Assembly (NCBI RefSeq): GCF_013184495.1
Contig: NZ_JAAOIY010000002.1
Span: 372,001 to 436,000, forward strand
Direction of reading: 5' to 3'
From: Sporosarcina jiandibaonis
GTDB lineage: Bacteria > Bacillota > Bacilli > Bacillales_A > Planococcaceae
DNA: 64,000 nucleotides
A program made the translations under genes and the position numbers. Of the stretch, positions 7,750 through 16,454 are shown in pieces; positions within the stretch are counted from its first letter, which is position 1, and each line of letters begins with the position of its first letter. Below the pieces are notes generated by a model. It did not search any database and was not told the origin of the DNA. It worked only from the letters and a program-made list of their open reading frames with translations.

Positions 7750-9288
7750 ATGCCGGAAACTTGGTTAGCAATTGGAATTGTAGTATTTGTTTTATTGGCA
7801 GTAATTCTTGTGTACATTTCAAAATACAAAACAGTCGGTCCAGACGAAGCGCTTATCGTAACTGGTAGTTATCTAGGGACCAAAAACGTCCATACAGACG
7901 ATTCAGGAAACCGCGTGAAAATCATTCGTGGTGGAGGTACATTCGTATTTCCAGTGTTCCAACAAGCAAAACCGCTGAGCCTCTTATCGAGCAAGCTTGA
8001 AGTGACAACGCCTGAAGTCTATACAGAGCAGGGCGTTCCGGTAATGGCAGATGGAACTGCGATTATTAAAATCGGTGGATCGATTACTGAAATCGCAACT
8101 GCGGCTGAACAGTTTTTAGGAAAATCAAAAGAAGATCGTGAAAATGAAGCGAAAGAAGTTTTAGAAGGTCACTTGAGATCGATTTTAGGATCAATGACCG
8201 TTGAAGAGATTTATAAGAACCGTGATATGTTCTCCCAGGAAGTGCAACGTGTCGCATCACAGGACCTTTCCAAAATGGGACTCGTCATCGTTTCATTTAC
8301 AATTAAAGATGTTCGCGATAAAAACGGCTACCTCGATTCACTCGGAAAACCGCGTATTGCACAAGTGAAACGCGATGCAGATATTGCAACCGTTGAAGCG
8401 GAAAAAGAAACGCGTATTAAAAATGCCGAAGCATCGAAAGAAGCACAAAAAGCGGAGCTTGAACGTGCAACTGAAATTGCTGAAGCAGAAAAAGAGAATC
8501 AGTTAAAAGTCGCGGAATATCGTCTTGAGCAAGACCGCGCAAAAGCACGTGCGGACCAAGCATACGAATTGCAATCAGCTCGTTCCAAACAAGAAGTTAT
8601 GGAGCAAGAAATGCAAATTCAAATCATCGAGCGTCAAAAGCAAATCGAACTTGAAGAAAATGAAATCTTGCGTCGCGAGAAGCAGTACGACTCCGAAGTT
8701 AAGAAGAAAGCGGATGCGGATCGTTACGCAATCGAACAAAATGCAGCAGCCGCAAAATCTAGACAAATGGCTGAAGCAGATGCCGAGAAATATAGTATTG
8801 AAGCTAGAGCAACAGCTGATGCGGAAAAGGTGCGCCTTGAAGGTCAGGCGAGAGCGGATTCTCAACGTGCACAAGGTGAATCCGAAGCAGATATCATCCG
8901 CTTGAAAGGTCTCGCAGAAGCCGAAGCGAAACGCAAAATCGCTGAAGCGTTCGAACAATACGGCCAGGCTGCAATGCTTGATATGGTCATTGAAATGATT
9001 CCTGAGTACGCGAAACAAATTGCCAGCCCGCTTTCAAACATCGACAAAATTACAGTCGTCGACACAGGTGGCGGAGAAGGCGGCGGTGCGAACAAAGTAA
9101 CATCTTACGCAACCGACCTAATGTCAACACTCCAAGAAACATTAAAAGCCACTTCAGGCATCGACGTCAAAGAAATGCTCGAAAGCTACGCGGGCAAACA
9201 CAATCTGCGCCCAAGCATCGACCAACTAACACACGCCGTACAAAACAGCGACCCGGTCGAAGCTGAAACTGCAACAACAAAAGAATAA
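7750..9288 (+). CDS. floT: Flotillin FloT
   Basis: A 512-residue SPFH/flotillin protein, close in length to B. subtilis FloT (about 509). A membrane-inserted hairpin covers residues about 4-24. The SPFH domain runs from about 30 to 200. A long Ala/Glu/Lys coiled coil from about 205 to 400 contains the AE-rich repeats typical of flotillins (for example SEADIIRLKGLAEAEAKRKIAEAFEQ, in parts). A glycine patch (GGGEGGGANK) precedes the C-terminal tail. It scaffolds functional membrane microdomains together with the NfeD-like partner encoded upstream. GGGGGAA lies before the ATG. Confidence 0.95.
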   Translation: MPETWLAIGIVVFVLLAVILVYISKYKTVGPDEALIVTGSYLGTKNVHTDDSGNRVKIIRGGGTFVFPVFQQAKPLSLLSSKLEVTTPEVYTEQGVPVMADGTAIIKIGGSITEIATAAEQFLGKSKEDRENEAKEVLEGHLRSILGSMTVEEIYKNRDMFSQEVQRVASQDLSKMGLVIVSFTIKDVRDKNGYLDSLGKPRIAQVKRDADIATVEAEKETRIKNAEASKEAQKAELERATEIAEAEKENQLKVAEYRLEQDRAKARADQAYELQSARSKQEVMEQEMQIQIIERQKQIELEENEILRREKQYDSEVKKKADADRYAIEQNAAAAKSRQMAEADAEKYSIEARATADAEKVRLEGQARADSQRAQGESEADIIRLKGLAEAEAKRKIAEAFEQYGQAAMLDMVIEMIPEYAKQIASPLSNIDKITVVDTGGGEGGGANKVTSYATDLMSTLQETLKATSGIDVKEMLESYAGKHNLRPSIDQLTHAVQNSDPVEAETATTKE

Positions 9289-9299
9289 TATTTTCATCG

Positions 9300-9331
9300 A
9301 ACGGAACCCAAAATGTCGGGTTCCGTTTTTA
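9300..9331 (+). terminator. Terminator after floT
   Basis: ACGGAACCC and GGGTTCCGT form a 9-bp stem followed by five T, 12 nt after the floT stop. Confidence 0.9.
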
Positions 9332-9354
9332 TATTGGCATAACCAAATTCGTAA

Positions 9355-9640
9355 CGGGAGCAACCCAGTTTAATACGGGCTTAAACGCTATGGAAAACCG
9401 AAACGCAACGAAAATAAAATCTGGAGTCGGCTTGATACGAGAATAAACGTTGGAGCACCGAGCACAACCAGCCCCGTACCGAGAGCAACCCGCTACGCAC
9501 CGAGAATAAAAGGTAGAGTCGGCTTGATACGAGAATAATCGTAGGAGCACCGAGCACAACCAGCTCCGCAGCGAGAGCAACCCACGCCGCAACGTGAATA
9601 AAAGGAAGAGTCGGCTCGATACGGGAATAGAAAGAGCGCA
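9355..9640. repeat. 92-bp tandem repeat built of 21-nt phased units
   Basis: This non-coding stretch between floT and the ABC operon contains about 2.3 copies of a 92-bp unit (GAGTCGGC marks at 9424, 9516 and 9608). Inside each unit a core like CCGAGAATAA / CCGAGCACAACC / CCGAGAGCAACC recurs: the cgag positions are 9438, 9459, 9480, 9501, then 9530, 9551, 9572, 9593, then 9622. Spacing is therefore 21, 21, 21, 29 nt, repeated. More degenerate units precede it (9355, 9375, 9409). A related array lies at 41707-41800. Spurious Cys/Ser/Arg-rich ORFs on the minus strand are by-products. No mobile-element gene is present. Confidence 0.8.
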
Positions 9641-9672
9641 ATCTACTAGCAAGCTTCCCAAGTTCCCCCAAA

Positions 9673-9731
9673 AACCTTAAGAATTTCTTCATTTTTATCC
9701 TCACACAACCTTAAGAACAATCCTCTATAAT
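9673..9731 (+). promoter_or_regulatory. Promoter with paired direct repeats upstream of the MacB-like operon
   Basis: AACCTTAAGAA occurs at 9673-9683 and again at 9707-9717, start to start 34 nt. TATAAT at 9726-9731 is a good -10 box, which places the second repeat across the -35 region. Paired direct repeats about three helical turns apart suggest a response-regulator or other dimeric activator/repressor site. Confidence 0.5.
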
Positions 9732-9759
9732 AAAACCACTATCAGATGGAGGGGAAAAT

Positions 9760-10458
9760 ATGATTACGGTCAAAGGATTAAATCATTCATTCAAAATCGG
9801 CAAAAAAGGGAAAGAGAAGCATATCCCGGTGTTAAGAGATGTAAATTTTGATGTCAACGACGGAGAGATTGTTTCAATCGTCGGGAAAAGCGGTTCCGGT
9901 AAATCGACGCTTTTACATATACTCGCTGGATTCATGGCGCCGGAAAGCGGAGAAATTAAAGTGAACGGAATTGAAACTTCTATTTTCAATGAAACGGACA
10001 ATGCAGAATTCAGATTGAACAATTATGGGTTTATCTTTCAAAACTTTCAACTCATGCCTGGACTGAACGCGTTTGAAAATGTCGAGTTACCGCTAAAGCT
10101 CAAAGGAATTGAAAAGGCGGAGCGCCAAGAAAAAGTGAACACGTTAATGAAATACGTCGGTCTAACAGAAGTTCAAGACCACTACCCAAACGAATTATCG
10201 GGCGGACAGCAACAACGGGTAAGTATCGCGCGCGCTCTCATCACGGATCCGCCAATCATCTTAGCGGACGAACCAACCGGAAGCCTCGACTCTGAAACAG
10301 AGCAAGAAATTCTGTTACTCATCCAATCGCTGAATAAAAACCGCGGCATCACATTCGTCATCATCACCCACGACGATGAAGTCGCCCAAACCGCAAATCG
10401 GGTTTATACAATGCACGATGGCGAATTAAAGGAAGGGGTCGTTCAACATGCAATTTAA
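9760..10458 (+). CDS. ABC transporter ATP-binding protein, LolD/MacB type
   Basis: A 232-residue ATPase with Walker A GKSGSGKST (about residue 42), signature LSGGQQQR (about 147) and Walker B ILADEPTGSLD. The sequence class is that of LolD/MacB/FtsE-like ATPases that drive mechanotransmission permeases. GGAGGGG precedes the ATG. Its last 11 nt overlap the permease gene, so the two are translationally coupled. No two-component system lies adjacent. The likely role is export or envelope stress/antimicrobial peptide defence; substrate unknown. Confidence 0.9.
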   Translation: MITVKGLNHSFKIGKKGKEKHIPVLRDVNFDVNDGEIVSIVGKSGSGKSTLLHILAGFMAPESGEIKVNGIETSIFNETDNAEFRLNNYGFIFQNFQLMPGLNAFENVELPLKLKGIEKAERQEKVNTLMKYVGLTEVQDHYPNELSGGQQQRVSIARALITDPPIILADEPTGSLDSETEQEILLLIQSLNKNRGITFVIITHDDEVAQTANRVYTMHDGELKEGVVQHAI

Positions 10459-11752
10459 AGATCAAATCGATTTCGTTCGACAACATATTTCGAAAAATAA
10501 ATTACGCGTGTTTATGACCGTTCTTGCTGCAACGATGGGTACAGCATTTCTGATTGTACTCGCTTCAGTCGGCTTTGGCATCCACGACACAATCACCAAA
10601 GAGATTTTATCAGATCGAAAAGTAACCGAAATTCAAGTTTATGCGAGTGAAATGTCACAGGAAATAGCCGATGAATTTAAGAAAATTGATCACGTCAGTG
10701 CAGTAGTTAATCGACAAGAATTCAATGCGCAAACAGAAACAAGTTTTAAAAACATGAAAGGGAATAATGGCATCATAGCGACCGATTTTATTGAAGAGGG
10801 AAAAGTAGGATTTAAACTAGCTGAAGGAAGATTGCCGGAAAACCCGAACGAAGTTGTTGTGGGAAGCCACTTTGGTCAATTCCTCCTTACAGAGGAAGAG
10901 GCGAATGGCGAAGTCGAAGAAGGGGAAGAGGGTTTCAAAGGCTACGAAGGAAATTTAGTCGGTGAGCAATTTACAGTCCGATTAGGCGATTTCAATGGTG
11001 ATATGTTCGAAAAGGACGAACTCAAACTAACAATTGTTGGTGTCGCGGCACCGCCTGCTAGAGACTGGTTCACAGATCAAAGCATCTATACAAATGCATC
11101 TCTCATTCCGACAATCGAAAAAATCTACAAGGCTAACACGGAAGTGGAACTAGATGATCATCCAGATGCCATGCATTTATTTTATAATAACGTGATGGTC
11201 TACGCCAATAACTTGGAAAACGTAAAAGCTATTACAAAAACGCTAAAAGACCAAGGACATAGTGTTTATTCCGTTACAGAAGAGTTGGATCAGCTCGACG
11301 TATTCTTTTTTGCGTTAAAAGCAGGACTAATCTTCGTGGGTACGATTGCAATATTAATTTCATCTATCGGGATCTTCAACACAATGACAATGGCGGTGAC
11401 GGAACGAACTCGTGAAATCGGTGTTATGAAAGCGATTGGGGCAAAGCCGCAGTTAATTCAGAGACTTTTCCTCATGGAAAGTGCGTGGATTGGAATTTTA
11501 GGTACATTCCTTGCCATCGTGATTTCATACGGTGTCAGCATAATCGCAAACTTCGTCCTCCCGATTATTGTTACTGCAGCATTAGGCGAAGAAGATCTTG
11601 GGGGCATCCAAGTCAAGTTTTCCATCATTCCATGGCAACTCGTCGTTATCGCTTCTACCATCAGTATTAGCGTTGCAATGATTTCCGGCTGGCGTCCAGC
11701 ACGAAAAGCGACGAAAATCGATGTCATCAATGCATTGAGAACTGAATTATGA
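10448..11752 (+). CDS. FtsX/MacB-type ABC permease
   Basis: A 434-residue permease. Four transmembrane helices are visible: one near residues 20-42, then three near 285-310, 340-370 and 395-415, flanking a large extracytoplasmic domain (about 45-275), as in MacB type VII ABC systems. The FtsX-domain hallmark TERTREIGVMKAIGAKPQLI is present near residue 320. It forms the transmembrane part of a complex with the ATPase encoded just upstream. The extracellular domain has an acidic insertion (EEEANGEVEEGEEGF). Confidence 0.9.
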   Translation: MQFKDQIDFVRQHISKNKLRVFMTVLAATMGTAFLIVLASVGFGIHDTITKEILSDRKVTEIQVYASEMSQEIADEFKKIDHVSAVVNRQEFNAQTETSFKNMKGNNGIIATDFIEEGKVGFKLAEGRLPENPNEVVVGSHFGQFLLTEEEANGEVEEGEEGFKGYEGNLVGEQFTVRLGDFNGDMFEKDELKLTIVGVAAPPARDWFTDQSIYTNASLIPTIEKIYKANTEVELDDHPDAMHLFYNNVMVYANNLENVKAITKTLKDQGHSVYSVTEELDQLDVFFFALKAGLIFVGTIAILISSIGIFNTMTMAVTERTREIGVMKAIGAKPQLIQRLFLMESAWIGILGTFLAIVISYGVSIIANFVLPIIVTAALGEEDLGGIQVKFSIIPWQLVVIASTISISVAMISGWRPARKATKIDVINALRTEL

Positions 11753-11818
11753 TAAACAAGGAAAGTAATTCAACCCAAAAATCGTAGCCGCGTTTATCAA
11801 GGTTTTGAAAGAAAAATT

Positions 11819-11864
11819 ATAAATGACTATCAAAGTGTGTGTATATTTGATAGTCATTTTTTAA
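11819..11864 (+). terminator. Terminator after the MacB-like operon
   Basis: AAATGACTATCAAA and TTTGATAGTCATTT form a 14-bp stem followed by T residues. Confidence 0.88.
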
Positions 11865-11927
11865 TGGACTATATTTACCGCATTTTTTTCAATCCCCCAA
11901 TTATTAATAAGCATTCTCTGAATGAAG

Positions 11928-11955
11928 TTAACATACTAAAAAGTCATGTTATAAT
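11928..11955 (+). promoter_or_regulatory. Sigma-A promoter of fumC
   Basis: TTAACA, 16 nt, TATAAT, ending 41 nt before the fumC start codon. Confidence 0.65.
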
Positions 11956-11996
11956 AGAAAGGAATGTAATGATACATAACGGAAGGCGGATGAAAG

Positions 11997-13382
11997 ATGG
12001 ATTATCGTATTGAACATGACACATTTGGTGAAATTCAAGTTCCAGCGGACAAACTATGGGGTGCGCAGACACAGCGCAGTAAACAAAACTTTAAAATTGG
12101 CGGCGAAAAAATGCCGATTGGCGTCATTCGCGCATTTGCACATTTGAAAAAAGCAGCAGCGATTGCAAGCCATGCAAACGGTGCCATTTCCGATGCTAAA
12201 ATGAATGCGATTTCAACAGCAGCAGACGAAATCATCGCAGGAAAACTTGACGACAACTTCCCGCTAGTCGTATGGCAAACAGGATCCGGCACGCAGTCGA
12301 ACATGAACGTCAACGAAGTCATCGCATATCGCGGCAACCAATTACTTAAATCATGGGATGAAGAAGAACGCCTTCACCCAAATGATGACGTGAATAAATC
12401 TCAAAGCTCGAATGACACATTCCCGACAGCGCTTCATGTCGCAGGGGTAATCGCGGTACAAGAGCAACTACTTCCAGCGCTTGCAAAACTAAAAGAAACT
12501 TTCGCGAAAAAGTCCGAGGAATTCTCTGACATTATTAAAATCGGCCGTACGCATTTACAAGACGCAACACCATTAACGCTTGGTCAAGAAATTAGCGGAT
12601 GGCACCGCATGCTCGAAAAAACTGAAAAAATGATTACAGATAGCGTCGAATCAATGAAAGAACTCGCAATCGGCGGAACAGCAGTTGGTACTGGATTGAA
12701 CGCACCTGAAGGATTTGGCGACCGTGTTGCTGAAGAAATCAGCAGTGCAGTCGGCATTGAATTCACGTCTGCGAAAAATAAATTCCACTCACTGACTAGC
12801 TATGATGAAATCGTCTATGTTCACGGTGCGGTTAAAGCGCTTGCAGCAGACATCATGAAAATCGCAAACGACGTACGTTGGTTAGCAAGCGGTCCACGCT
12901 CGGGTATTGGTGAAATTACAATCCCGGAAAACGAGCCAGGAAGCTCCATTATGCCAGGAAAAGTGAACCCGACACAAAGCGAAGCGATCACAATGGTAGT
13001 CGCCCAAGTAATGGGGAACGACGCAACAATCGGATTTGCAGCGAGCCAAGGTAATTTTGAATTAAACGTTTTCAAACCGGTTATCATTTACAACTTCTTG
13101 CAATCCGTGACACTACTGGCGGATGCAATAATTAGTTTCAACGACAACTGTGCGGTAGGAATCGAACCGAACCGCGAAGTCATCGAGCATCACGTGAACA
13201 ACTCCTTGATGCTCGTAACTGCGCTCAATCCTTATATCGGATATGAAAATGCAGCAAAAATCGCGAAAACTGCGCACGCAAACGGCACAACATTAAAAGA
13301 AGCTGCGCTTGCTACAGGTTTATTAACAGAAGAACAATTCGACGAATACGTTGACCCATCGAAAATGACTGGCAATTCGTAA
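11997..13382 (+). CDS. fumC: Fumarate hydratase class II
   Basis: A 461-residue class II fumarase interconverting fumarate and malate in the TCA cycle. The superfamily signature [11 protein letters not shown] is at about residue 316, and the active-site segments [14 protein letters not shown] (about 97) and [16 protein letters not shown] (about 184) are intact. The conserved catalytic histidine lies in GRTHLQ, and the mobile-loop serine is in GSSIMPG. The enzyme is cytoplasmic, homotetrameric and has no Fe-S cluster. GGAAGGCGG precedes the ATG. It is monocistronic, with its own promoter and terminator. Confidence 0.97.
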   Translation: MDYRIEHDTFGEIQVPADKLWGAQTQRSKQNFKIGGEKMPIGVIRAFAHLKKAAAIASHANGAISDAKMNAISTAADEIIAGKLDDNFPLVVWQTGSGTQSNMNVNEVIAYRGNQLLKSWDEEERLHPNDDVNKSQSSNDTFPTALHVAGVIAVQEQLLPALAKLKETFAKKSEEFSDIIKIGRTHLQDATPLTLGQEISGWHRMLEKTEKMITDSVESMKELAIGGTAVGTGLNAPEGFGDRVAEEISSAVGIEFTSAKNKFHSLTSYDEIVYVHGAVKALAADIMKIANDVRWLASGPRSGIGEITIPENEPGSSIMPGKVNPTQSEAITMVVAQVMGNDATIGFAASQGNFELNVFKPVIIYNFLQSVTLLADAIISFNDNCAVGIEPNREVIEHHVNNSLMLVTALNPYIGYENAAKIAKTAHANGTTLKEAALATGLLTEEQFDEYVDPSKMTGNS

Positions 13383-13410
13383 GTTTAGTAGAATCATTTC
13401 TCATATAAAA

Positions 13411-13459
13411 CAATAGCAAGAGGCAACTGTTTCTAAGTAACAGTTGCCTTTTGCTATTA
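13411..13459 (+). terminator. Terminator after fumC
   Basis: AATAGCAAGAGGCAACTGTT and AACAGTTGCCTTTTGCTATT form a long stem with a short loop. Confidence 0.85.
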
Positions 13460-13786
13460 TTTATATTTATCGCAGTGCTATAATAAAAACAACTAATTGA
13501 GAACAGTTTTCAATAAATAAAGAACGAATGAGTAGGTCTATAATTCGGTTTTTAGAGAAACAATGGATTGTAATAGTACGGGTCGCTCGAATAAATTATG
13601 TACCCCGGGCAAAGTGACGTTGCTATAGCATTCGTTTTTCATACACATAAGATAGACATTATTTTTTCAAGTAAATGCTTTAATCCTATCCCTGTGAATT
13701 GGATTTTATATATGATTTATTGAAGCATAGTATCGAACGGCTAAATTTGCACAATAACTTAAATTAAAATAAAAGGAATGATTATT
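13460..13786. other. Gap before ribA; no confident gene or riboswitch
   Basis: About 330 nt without a credible gene of normal size. A 29-codon plus-strand ORF at 13528-13617 (starts MSRSIIRFLEKQWIVIV) has only a poor ribosome binding site and is unproven. I looked for the FMN aptamer that usually precedes rib genes and do not see its conserved motifs. A GGGT/ACCC pairing near 13579-13606 could form a small hairpin. A ribA promoter must lie here, but no convincing -35/-10 pair stands out. Confidence 0.4.
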
Positions 13787-14542
13787 ATGTTGCATGCGAA
13801 GCTGGAACCTGAAATCCTTGAGGTCTTAAAAGGGAAAATCAAAATGATAAAGACCGGTGAAGGCGCCATCTACTTGGTAGGTCCAATCAAACTACCCGTT
13901 AATCTGTACGGAGAAACGGTTGTTTTCCAGTGGTATTGTTGGCTAAGCCAATGCCAGGTAACGGAAAATTACCAAGAAATCATTGATAAGCTATCATCCG
14001 AGAATTTGGCGGAGTACCAACAGTCAAGCGTGCTTGTCTACGGAGATTTTGAAAACGCAGAGGATGCACTGATCCGGATGCATTCTATTTGTCATACGGG
14101 AGACATATTCGGCAGTAAAAGATGCGATTGCGGTTACCAATTAAAGCAGTCGATGAAAAACATTGCAGATCATGGGACAGGTGCGTTGTTTTATTTGGCG
14201 AACCATGAAGGGCGCGGAATTGGTTTATTTAGCAAGGCGATGGCGTATGTGCTTCAAGAGAATGGTTACGATACGGTGGAAGCAAATGAAAGTCTCGGGT
14301 TTGTCGATGATTCCAGAAATTATGAGGATGCAATTCAAGTCCTTAAAGCTTTACGAACAAAACCCGTCAAGCTGATGACGAATAATCCGAAAAAGCTAGA
14401 AGCACTGCAAGACGCTGGTCTTCCAATATCAGGACGCGAACCGCTATGGGGCGATAAGTCAGAGTATAACGAAAAGTATTTGCAGACAAAGATTATGCGT
14501 TCTGGCCATTTGGAAGAAGAAGGAACATGCCCAAATGACTAA
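13787..14542 (+). CDS. ribA: GTP cyclohydrolase II (stand-alone RibA)
   Basis: Opens GTP to 2,5-diamino-6-ribosylamino-4-pyrimidinone 5'-phosphate, formate and pyrophosphate. The zinc ligands are intact (HSIC, then RCDC), as are the HEGRGIGL loop and the DSRNYEDA active-site segment. The usual glutamate of HSEC is isoleucine here. There is no DHBP-synthase (RibB) domain, unlike the RibBA fusion usual in Bacillales. The N-terminal 80 residues diverge (YGETVVFQWYCWLSQCQ). ATG at 13787 is chosen because AAAGGA (13769-13774) is too close to the ATG at 13778. The 3' end overlaps ribD by 8 nt. Confidence 0.85.
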   Translation: MLHAKLEPEILEVLKGKIKMIKTGEGAIYLVGPIKLPVNLYGETVVFQWYCWLSQCQVTENYQEIIDKLSSENLAEYQQSSVLVYGDFENAEDALIRMHSICHTGDIFGSKRCDCGYQLKQSMKNIADHGTGALFYLANHEGRGIGLFSKAMAYVLQENGYDTVEANESLGFVDDSRNYEDAIQVLKALRTKPVKLMTNNPKKLEALQDAGLPISGREPLWGDKSEYNEKYLQTKIMRSGHLEEEGTCPND

Positions 14543-15632
14543 TCATTTATTTTATATGAAATTAGCCATTGAGAATGCACGTGCGATGAAAGGACAGACT
14601 GATCCGAATCCGCTTGTAGGTTCAGTTATTGTCAATGAAAATCGAATCGTTGGTATCGGTACGCATTTGAAGGCTGGAGAACCCCATGCTGAAATACATG
14701 CGATTCGAATGGCCGGTGATAAGGCGAGAGGCGGCACGATTTATGTAACCCTTGAACCGTGCTCGCATTTCGGACGGACAGGCCCGTGCGCAGTAGCTAT
14801 TGTGGAAGCTGGTATCAAGACAGCAGTGATTGCTACACTGGATCCGAATCCAGTCGTCGCAGGCAACGGAGTTAAGATTTTGGAAGATGCGGGAATCGAA
14901 GTCGTCATCGGTGTAATGGAAGAGGAATCTCGAAAGATGAACGAAGTATTTAACAAATTCATCGTTGAACAAAAGCCGTTCATGACGATGAAAGCCGGAA
15001 GCACATTAGATGGGAAGATTGCTACCCATACGGCCGATAGCAAGTGGATTACTTCTGAAGAGGCGAGAAGCGATGTACATATGCTGCGCAATGAACATAT
15101 GGCAATTTTAGTCGGCGTAAATACGGTAATCGAAGATGATCCTGAATTGACGACAAGGATACCGAATGGAAGGAATCCGATTCGCGTCATTTTAGATTCT
15201 ACATTACGAATTCCACTGGATTCGAAGGTTGTTACCGACGAACAGGCACCCACTTGGATCTTCACGGCCAATAAATATGACCAAAAAGCCAAGAGGATAT
15301 TGGAGGAACGAGGAATTTCAATTTATCCAACATCAGGGATCAAGCATGTAGACCCGAATGACGTCGTCCGTATTCTTGGTGAAAAGCTCGTTTCCTCGGT
15401 CCTGATTGAAGGGGGCGGAACTATTCACGCTGCATTTCTTGAAAACCAGCTCGTCGACAAAGTGGAGATTTATTTCGCTCCGAAACTGGTCGGAGGCTCA
15501 CAGGCGCCTACATTTCTTGAAGGTGTAGGCGTCGAACTAATGCGTGATGCCGTGGACTTGGAAAATCTTCAAGTTACCCAAATCGGTAAAGATATCAAGT
15601 TCACTGGCTATCCGAAATATAAAACAAACTAA
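14535..15632 (+). CDS. ribD: Bifunctional pyrimidine deaminase/reductase RibD
   Basis: A 365-residue two-domain enzyme: N-terminal zinc cytidine-deaminase-like domain (HAEIHAI near residue 51, PCSHFGRTGPC near 75) and C-terminal NADPH-dependent reductase (about residues 146-362). It converts the RibA product to 5-amino-6-ribitylamino-uracil 5'-phosphate. It is translationally coupled to ribA. GRTGPC replaces the more common GRTPPC. No ribE, ribBA or ribH follows, so this is not the main riboflavin operon as known from B. subtilis. Confidence 0.93.
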   Translation: MTNHLFYMKLAIENARAMKGQTDPNPLVGSVIVNENRIVGIGTHLKAGEPHAEIHAIRMAGDKARGGTIYVTLEPCSHFGRTGPCAVAIVEAGIKTAVIATLDPNPVVAGNGVKILEDAGIEVVIGVMEEESRKMNEVFNKFIVEQKPFMTMKAGSTLDGKIATHTADSKWITSEEARSDVHMLRNEHMAILVGVNTVIEDDPELTTRIPNGRNPIRVILDSTLRIPLDSKVVTDEQAPTWIFTANKYDQKAKRILEERGISIYPTSGIKHVDPNDVVRILGEKLVSSVLIEGGGTIHAAFLENQLVDKVEIYFAPKLVGGSQAPTFLEGVGVELMRDAVDLENLQVTQIGKDIKFTGYPKYKTN

Positions 15633-15643
15633 GGGAGTTTACT

Positions 15644-16219
15644 ATGAAATTTGGTTTTGACATCGATGATACATTGATTAACCTGAGAGAACATGCTTTT
15701 AATCTATACAATAAAAAACTGAATCGTGATGTGCAAGTAGATCTCTTTCATGCGCTGGATAAAGTTGAGATTCACGAGCTTTTCGGCATGACAGCCGAGC
15801 AGGGAAGCGAGATGTGGAACAGTTCATTAGATGAAATCTATTACACATCATGCCCGCCCTATCCGGATGCCGTGGAAATATTGCAAAGGCTAGAAAGCGA
15901 AGGGCATGAAATTTATTATATTACGGCAAGGCCGAAAGAACATGGTCAGCGTACGATGGAATGGATGATTGCCAACAAGTTTCCGGTTCGCAAAGACAGG
16001 TTTTTTTACGGAATGAATGATGAAGACAAGGTTCATATTATCAATGATCTAGAACTTGATTATTACTTTGATGACAAGCCTGCCGTTTTGGAGACATTAA
16101 GAAACCACCCATTAAAGTTGTATGCAAAAACGCAGTCCTACAATAAACATTTGGACATACCACGGATTGAAGACTGGTCTGACCTAATCGATATACTCAT
16201 CGAAGAACAAATATTGTAA
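15644..16219 (+). CDS. HAD-superfamily 5'(3')-nucleotidase (NT5C/YqfW type)
   Basis: A 191-residue HAD phosphatase of the NT5C (PF06941) group. Motif I FDIDDTL is at residues 5-11, motif II YITARP at about 88-93, and motif IV DYYFDDKP near residue 145. It starts 11 nt after ribD behind GGGAG, so it belongs to the same operon. In this context the attractive idea is that it removes the phosphate of the RibD product, a step that riboflavin pathways leave to HAD phosphatases. That assignment is inference; a general nucleotidase role, as for B. subtilis YqfW, is the alternative. Confidence 0.8.
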   Translation: MKFGFDIDDTLINLREHAFNLYNKKLNRDVQVDLFHALDKVEIHELFGMTAEQGSEMWNSSLDEIYYTSCPPYPDAVEILQRLESEGHEIYYITARPKEHGQRTMEWMIANKFPVRKDRFFYGMNDEDKVHIINDLELDYYFDDKPAVLETLRNHPLKLYAKTQSYNKHLDIPRIEDWSDLIDILIEEQIL

Positions 16220-16249
16220 TTGGATTATTAATAAATTCCAAGATAATTA

Positions 16250-16285
16250 AAAGACAACCGCTTAATATATTGAGGTTGTCTTTTA
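16250..16285 (+). terminator. Terminator of the ribA-ribD-nucleotidase operon
   Basis: AAAAGACAACC and GGTTGTCTTTT form an 11-bp stem with a 14-nt loop. Confidence 0.85.
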
Positions 16286-16454
16286 TAAATATATTCTGGA
16301 AGATGAAAGGAGAAACCGCACAATGCCCTATACTTATTAATTAAGCAGGAGGGGGTTAATAAAAAGCCAAATTCCTGTCGACTCATCATTATATCAAATT
16401 GGCATATGATCATTTTTTTGCAACAGCTTCCATCCAATCAACATATTTTAAACT

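Noticed and set aside
8525..9095. Long ORFs in other frames inside floT
   Set aside because: They are shadows of the coiled-coil repeat codons of floT, with no ribosome binding sites or plausible composition.
9424..9640. CRISPR array
   Set aside because: The repeats are degenerate, the spacers are not unique, the period is 21/29 nt, and there are no cas genes.
9329..9704. Two minus-strand ORFs of about 107-110 codons rich in Ser, Cys and Arg
   Set aside because: They are translations of the 21-nt phased repeat; their apparent internal repeats follow the DNA period, and no start signal is present.
13460..13786. FMN riboswitch upstream of ribA-ribD
   Set aside because: The conserved aptamer segments are not present in the region.
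16228..16437. Minus-strand 69-codon ORF
   Set aside because: It runs across the terminator of the rib operon and lacks a ribosome binding site; composition is not protein-like.
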